From the NCBI GenBank assembly GCA_026168455.1, contig CM047428.1, positions 83,408,594-83,472,593 on the forward strand: a DNA stretch of 64,000 nt, in the 5' to 3' direction. A program made the translations under genes and the position numbers. The notes under the pieces are model-generated. The model did not search any database, was not told where the DNA came from, and was given only the letters and a program-made list of their open reading frames with translations. This DNA is from Theocolax elegans (Eukaryota > Arthropoda > Insecta > Hymenoptera > Cerocephalidae). Below, in pieces: positions 51,050 through 64,000 of the stretch (its first letter is position 1; each line of letters starts with the position of its first letter).

Positions 51050-51921
51050 AATACATAATCGCACATTACGTAGTTAGTGGATTTGCTCTAATAAACAGAG
51101 AAAAATATCTACGCAGATTCCGTATATAATGAGATTCGATAAGTCACCTCCAACGAAGAAGGGACCTTGCGTATTTTCTTTCATTTACACAACCACACGC
51201 ACGCTGCGATTTTTCTTGGAAGAACAGGCTTTGTGTACAAAGATCAGGTTTTTTTATATCTTTCTCTCGCATCCTCCTCTCTCTTTTTTTCGCTACTTGG
51301 TTATGGTAATATACAAATGGGCTACCGCTCGTTTCCGTACAACGACTATCGTTTTACAAGTATTGGAAATGACACTTTTCTGAGATTGTCTCGCAGCTCG
51401 GTGTTTATTCTTCTTCCGACAGTTAAAATTAGGTAGTTATAACACGAATTAACCTGGCTTACATATTTTATATATATAATATATATGCGTATGATTATTT
51501 TTGCGATATTCGGATATTTTTTCAAAATCATATTTGCATAATTTACAATAGTTACGTATTGTAAAATAAATACACATTTTTTTATCTTAACATGTGCAAA
51601 TACTTCTTTTATCATATATACATAGTTGATAATTTCTTTCTTTTTTTTACTACGCAACAACTCAAACTGTATAAGGCAGTGATATTAATTTTGACAACTA
51701 ATTAATGAAATACGAGCTGTCAATTTGTAACAATTGCATTTAGGCGTTTCAAATTGAATAAACAAAAAATTAATTAAGAAAGTATGTTGTTTAGTATGGA
51801 AGTTTGTTTTTTTCGAGTACAATGGAACACATTATTTTTTTATAGTTTAAGATTGTATAAAATTCGTTAAAAATAGAAAAGTGTTTTAAAAAGAAAAGTT
51901 ACAAAAAACCATCGGAATATA

Positions 51922-51924
<3 letters not shown>

Positions 51925-51980
<56 letters not shown>
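51925..51980. repeat. Long (TA)n microsatellite
   Basis: Roughly 28 TA units, the longest dinucleotide array in the window; flanked by further TA-rich repeats to about 52015. Confidence 0.96.
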
Positions 51981-51989
<9 letters not shown>

Positions 51990-53962
51990 ATATATATATA
52001 TTCACACACATATATATACATACATTTTTTACTGCATTGACTATGTTAGATACCACCAATTTTTAAGACAAAACTGCGTTAGTTTTCATTAATTTTTCTT
52101 TATCCCGCTCAAAACTTTTCATTTTCTAAACTTTCTATTCTTTTTTATATCCGTGCAATTGGCGCTTGATTTTTTTCTTTCTCTGCAATATAATCAGAAA
52201 CAGGAGTAACCAGCTTATTACACAACTACGAGAATAATGAACACACATTGTATTGTGTACAGGGGCGTACAAATCCATACGATATACGTATATATAAAAT
52301 AAGACGAGAACGAGAAGAGATTTTTTTAATACAAACGCTACTCGCGTACTTCATTTATCTCTCTTCACTCTGCTTATAATTTTTATTTTGTTTATTACAT
52401 ACGTAGCCGTTTACACATACCCATTTTACTTTGACTTCTGGCAGGCGACATTTACGTCCGCCTGGGTAATATCATTTCCTAAAAATCGCTAAAAGGTTTA
52501 TGTGTATTGATCGGACGGGTGCGGCTGTCTTTTGACTATTCCCTTATGTGTGAATATCAAATATACACTTAAAAAAAAATTTCGATATAAGCTGAAATTC
52601 CCATTTTGTGCTTATCGCGTGATTAAAGCAATTCGTTTAGTCGATCAAAAAAATGTTCTATCAAAGGGTATAGCTAAATATTTGGTTAAATAATCTGGGT
52701 GAATTATTTTCACCGAATTTTAGCTAAATATGTAGCCAAGCTCAATTTTATCGCGATTCCTTTTAATATGCAAGTTAAATATATTTTTTCACTTCTACAC
52801 TGTGACTTTTAAATGCAGTCCGCGTTCCTTTTCTTATACATGCATGTAATTTGGAAATACATCCACATAACTTCCTATGCCATTAACATTTTCTAAGATA
52901 CAATCATTATTTCCCATTACGTAGCAGTTAAATTTTGTTTTAAAATGTTCAGCATTCGCCGGTAAATACGACATCGTTGAATAACGGTAAAATGTCGACA
53001 AATAATATATATACATAAATATGCATGCATGTACATACATATATATGTATATACATACGTACATAAAATAATCTCATTACATTTGTTCTTAGCTTAGAGA
53101 GTATAAACAATTAATTAATATTGCACTGATAAATTTAAAAAAGAATTTTTCGTGCATTTGTTTTTTTATATATATATATCCGTACATATGTTGTATAAAA
53201 ATGGAGAAAAAGAAATTTTTTGATAATATACAATTCTAAAAAGAACAGCGACGACAGCAATTTTTGTTAATTTTATTTAGACGCATTATTGACCTCGATA
53301 CTTGATGATTCGACAATAAAAAAATCATCGTGTTTTAATAACAAGAACGTCGACAGTCATAAAAACTTAATTTTTCTCTTTGCTAAAAATGCAGATCCTC
53401 CCACTCGAGACATGATTTGTTCGTGAATATGTTATCATCTAAATTTTTCGATTCAACTGAATAAATTCGTATCAGACCGCAGAAACAACCTCCGTATCTA
53501 AATAATATATTTTCTGAACTACGTTATAATTTACCGTAATGAATAAATGAATTTGTAGTTTCTTCGTACAATTTCTGCAATTCGACACGAAAACTCTCCT
53601 TACCTAGCATTCACAAATCCTAATCCTACTTAAGCGTATGTAAACAAAGATACCTAGGTACTGTTTCATTCAACTCTTTTAATATTTTCTAGCAGCATCT
53701 TTTACAAACATAGGTCGTACCCGAAAATCTTATCTTCGACGTAATATCGAAGGATCCTTGTTTTACATACGTATCTAGCATGACTATTTTGTGCTCAGAC
53801 CTTTGATTCTTCGTTCGCGATAATAATAAAAAAAAATACGTATGCATAAATGAGGAAATGAACACGTTGTTGACTTACTACAAAGAAGAAAAACAACGCT
53901 AAATGTGAGCAAACAAACACCTTCAGGGTATGCGCGTCAAATACTAAAATTTAATAAAAAAA

Positions 53963-53968
53963 TTTATT
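53963..53968 (-). terminator. Candidate poly(A) signal for Gprk2
   Basis: First AATAAA on the minus strand after the Gprk2 stop, about 580 nt downstream. Confidence 0.3.
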
Positions 53969-54547
53969 AGTCGTAGTTTAATGAAAGAAATATAATAAGC
54001 GTATGTTTGCTCGAATCGGTATATCTTTATACGAATCACGGAAAACGAACCTGCAAACATCTCGCGACCAAACTGTGCACGATTTGACTAAAATATATTT
54101 GGAATACAATTGTAATATAAAAAGAATTTACATAACTAATGTTGCACGATACGTACTCTATCGTTTGTACAATAACCACTCGAAATTTCATTATAAAATA
54201 ATACTAACTCGCTAATCGATCACTCGTTAATTAGAGATGTCGTTATTAAATTTCTATAAAATGCTCGCAGGAGATAATCCGAGGTATGTTTGATTACGTG
54301 TGCGTGTGTGTGCGTATCGCGAGGGAGGTTTCCGCGTGTGTTTAACAAGTCTAATAAACGATCGAAATAAGATCCGTTAAAACTAAGTGACGGTTTAAGC
54401 GACACAGTGGGATCCATTGCATTCGTCATTCGCACGCTTATTGACCTTCTCGGAGGCCCAGGTGAAGCGACGTAGACATTGGCAGCAGCCGGTAGTCGGC
54501 GTTGACTCTAACGTTATTACATTGCCGTTGCCGGAATTCATCCTGGA

Positions 54548-63065
<8,518 letters not shown>

Positions 63066-64000
63066 CTGGAATTTTTATTAAAAACGACTCTTTATATTTT
63101 TGCTCAAGTTATACTTACGAAACTTTCTTTATTTCTACATTGATGAACTTATAAATGTCACGTCCTCAAATTTTACGTTTCTGCGGAATATTTTTCCACA
63201 TCCCCCAGGCATTGTTCTATAATTAGTAACAGATGGTAAATAGATATAACAACGATAATGGTTTATGACCGCTGATTATCCAGTTATTGTGATTAACCCA
63301 AAAAAGACGACTAAGTGGATTACGCTCGCTATACGCCGATGCGCAATTATACGTGTGTGCTAGTATATATACAAATGTTTGACAAATTAATTAGCGATAA
63401 TTCAGTTTTTTCCGCCGAGAATAGACGATGCATCTCGTCAAATAAAGTCATTAGCCGAGCAAATAATAAGAACTAGATCAACGCGTGAGAGTAATACTAC
63501 CCTATCGCTTATTCATTATTCGCGAAATGAAGCGCTATTATTCGGTTTGAAAATTCAATAAAAAGCGACTTGCAAAGTGAATATTGTTTTGCGTTTTTGT
63601 TTATTGTTTATTGTTTTTTGTTTTTCGTTTTTTTACGTTGTCAGAAAGAGAAGAAAGAGTATTTAATGCGCAACTCGCACTCGTATGACACGCGGTATAA
63701 ACGAAAAGGGAATATGTATACGTATATAACGATATCGAGTTTTTGATCGACAAAATGTATCTTTTACATATATTTCGTAATGATCGTGTCAGGTTTAAGC
63801 ATCTCCAGTAAAAATCATCGCACCGAGCGGGTTTCTTTTCCGCGATAGTTATTAGCGGTTTCTTTATCGATGAGGAAGAAAGAATATGCGTCTCGAATTG
63901 CAAGGATCAAGTCGAAATTTATCCTTCCCTACTCCCGAGTGAAAAGAAGCAAGGAATAGATGCGATCCGTTTCTTTCTTTCTCGTTGCCGGTCTTTTACT
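63066..64000 (-). other. Gprk2 upstream intron, right window edge
   Basis: No exon resembling the GRK N-terminal helix or first RGS helices was recognised on the minus strand here. Confidence 0.65.

Larger units (their letters stand above)
45509..54547. other. Convergent intergenic space with UTRs and many microsatellites
   Basis: Between the transporter and Gprk2 stops. Low GC, with many short tandem repeats and no ORF of recognisable family. Flanks should contain the two 3' UTRs. Confidence 0.7.

Noticed and set aside
54220..54435. Minus-strand ORF after the Gprk2 stop, considered as an alternative C-terminus
   Set aside because: The reading joined at 54643 resembles the known Gprk2 C-terminus far better. 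This ORF falls in the 3' UTR.

Overview
The window is animal nuclear DNA and most likely comes from an insect. It is strongly AT-rich, with multi-exon genes, GT-AG introns, long AT-rich introns and spacers, and many short tandem repeats. The three conserved proteins are arthropod versions of attractin/distracted, an SLC7 amino-acid transporter light chain, and the GRK4/5/6-type kinase Gprk2. Base composition and CT/TA-rich repeats fit Hymenoptera (ant, bee or wasp), but the order cannot be settled from the sequence alone. No operons, CRISPR arrays, rRNA or convincing tRNA genes were found.

Layout: (1) 1-14,552, plus strand: the 3' part of an attractin/distracted gene in ten exons. They encode part of an EGF module, a six-blade Kelch domain, several PSI modules, two laminin-type EGFs, a membrane-proximal domain, one transmembrane helix and the conserved cytoplasmic tail. 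The signal peptide and CUB region lie upstream of the window. The joined exons give 1,072 in-frame codons and a stop. (2) 18,481-20,163, minus strand: a complete intronless-CDS C2H2 zinc-finger protein (560 aa, about eight fingers) that I do not recognise. It has a GC-rich promoter region and a probable 5' UTR intron. It is tail-to-tail with attractin. (3) 20.4-31.4 kb: about 11 kb without coding exons, holding several GC-richer islands that may be promoters or 5' UTR exons. (4) 31,392-45,508, plus strand: a complete SLC7 (y+LAT/LAT-like) transporter of 497 aa with two alternative last coding exons. Both are exactly 68 nt, in the same phase, and encode related 22-residue tails. (5) 45.5-54.5 kb: intergenic DNA and UTRs full of microsatellites. 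(6) 54,548-63,065, minus strand: six exons of Gprk2, from the RGS-homology region to the stop, with the N-terminal exon(s) beyond the right edge.

The genes act separately. Attractin is a single-pass cell-surface protein, the SLC7 protein an amino-acid exchanger that normally pairs with a CD98-type heavy chain, and Gprk2 phosphorylates activated GPCRs and, in Drosophila, affects Hedgehog/Smoothened signalling. Nothing suggests a shared pathway.

The most interesting points are the duplicated terminal exons of the transporter, an unclassified family of long imperfect palindromic repeats (41.5-42.1 kb and 58.9-60.3 kb), a separate near-perfect 230-bp foldback element about 105 bp from a Gprk2 splice donor, the absence of a C-type lectin domain from the attractin reading, and a strong-looking decoy splice donor in the attractin cytoplasmic exon.
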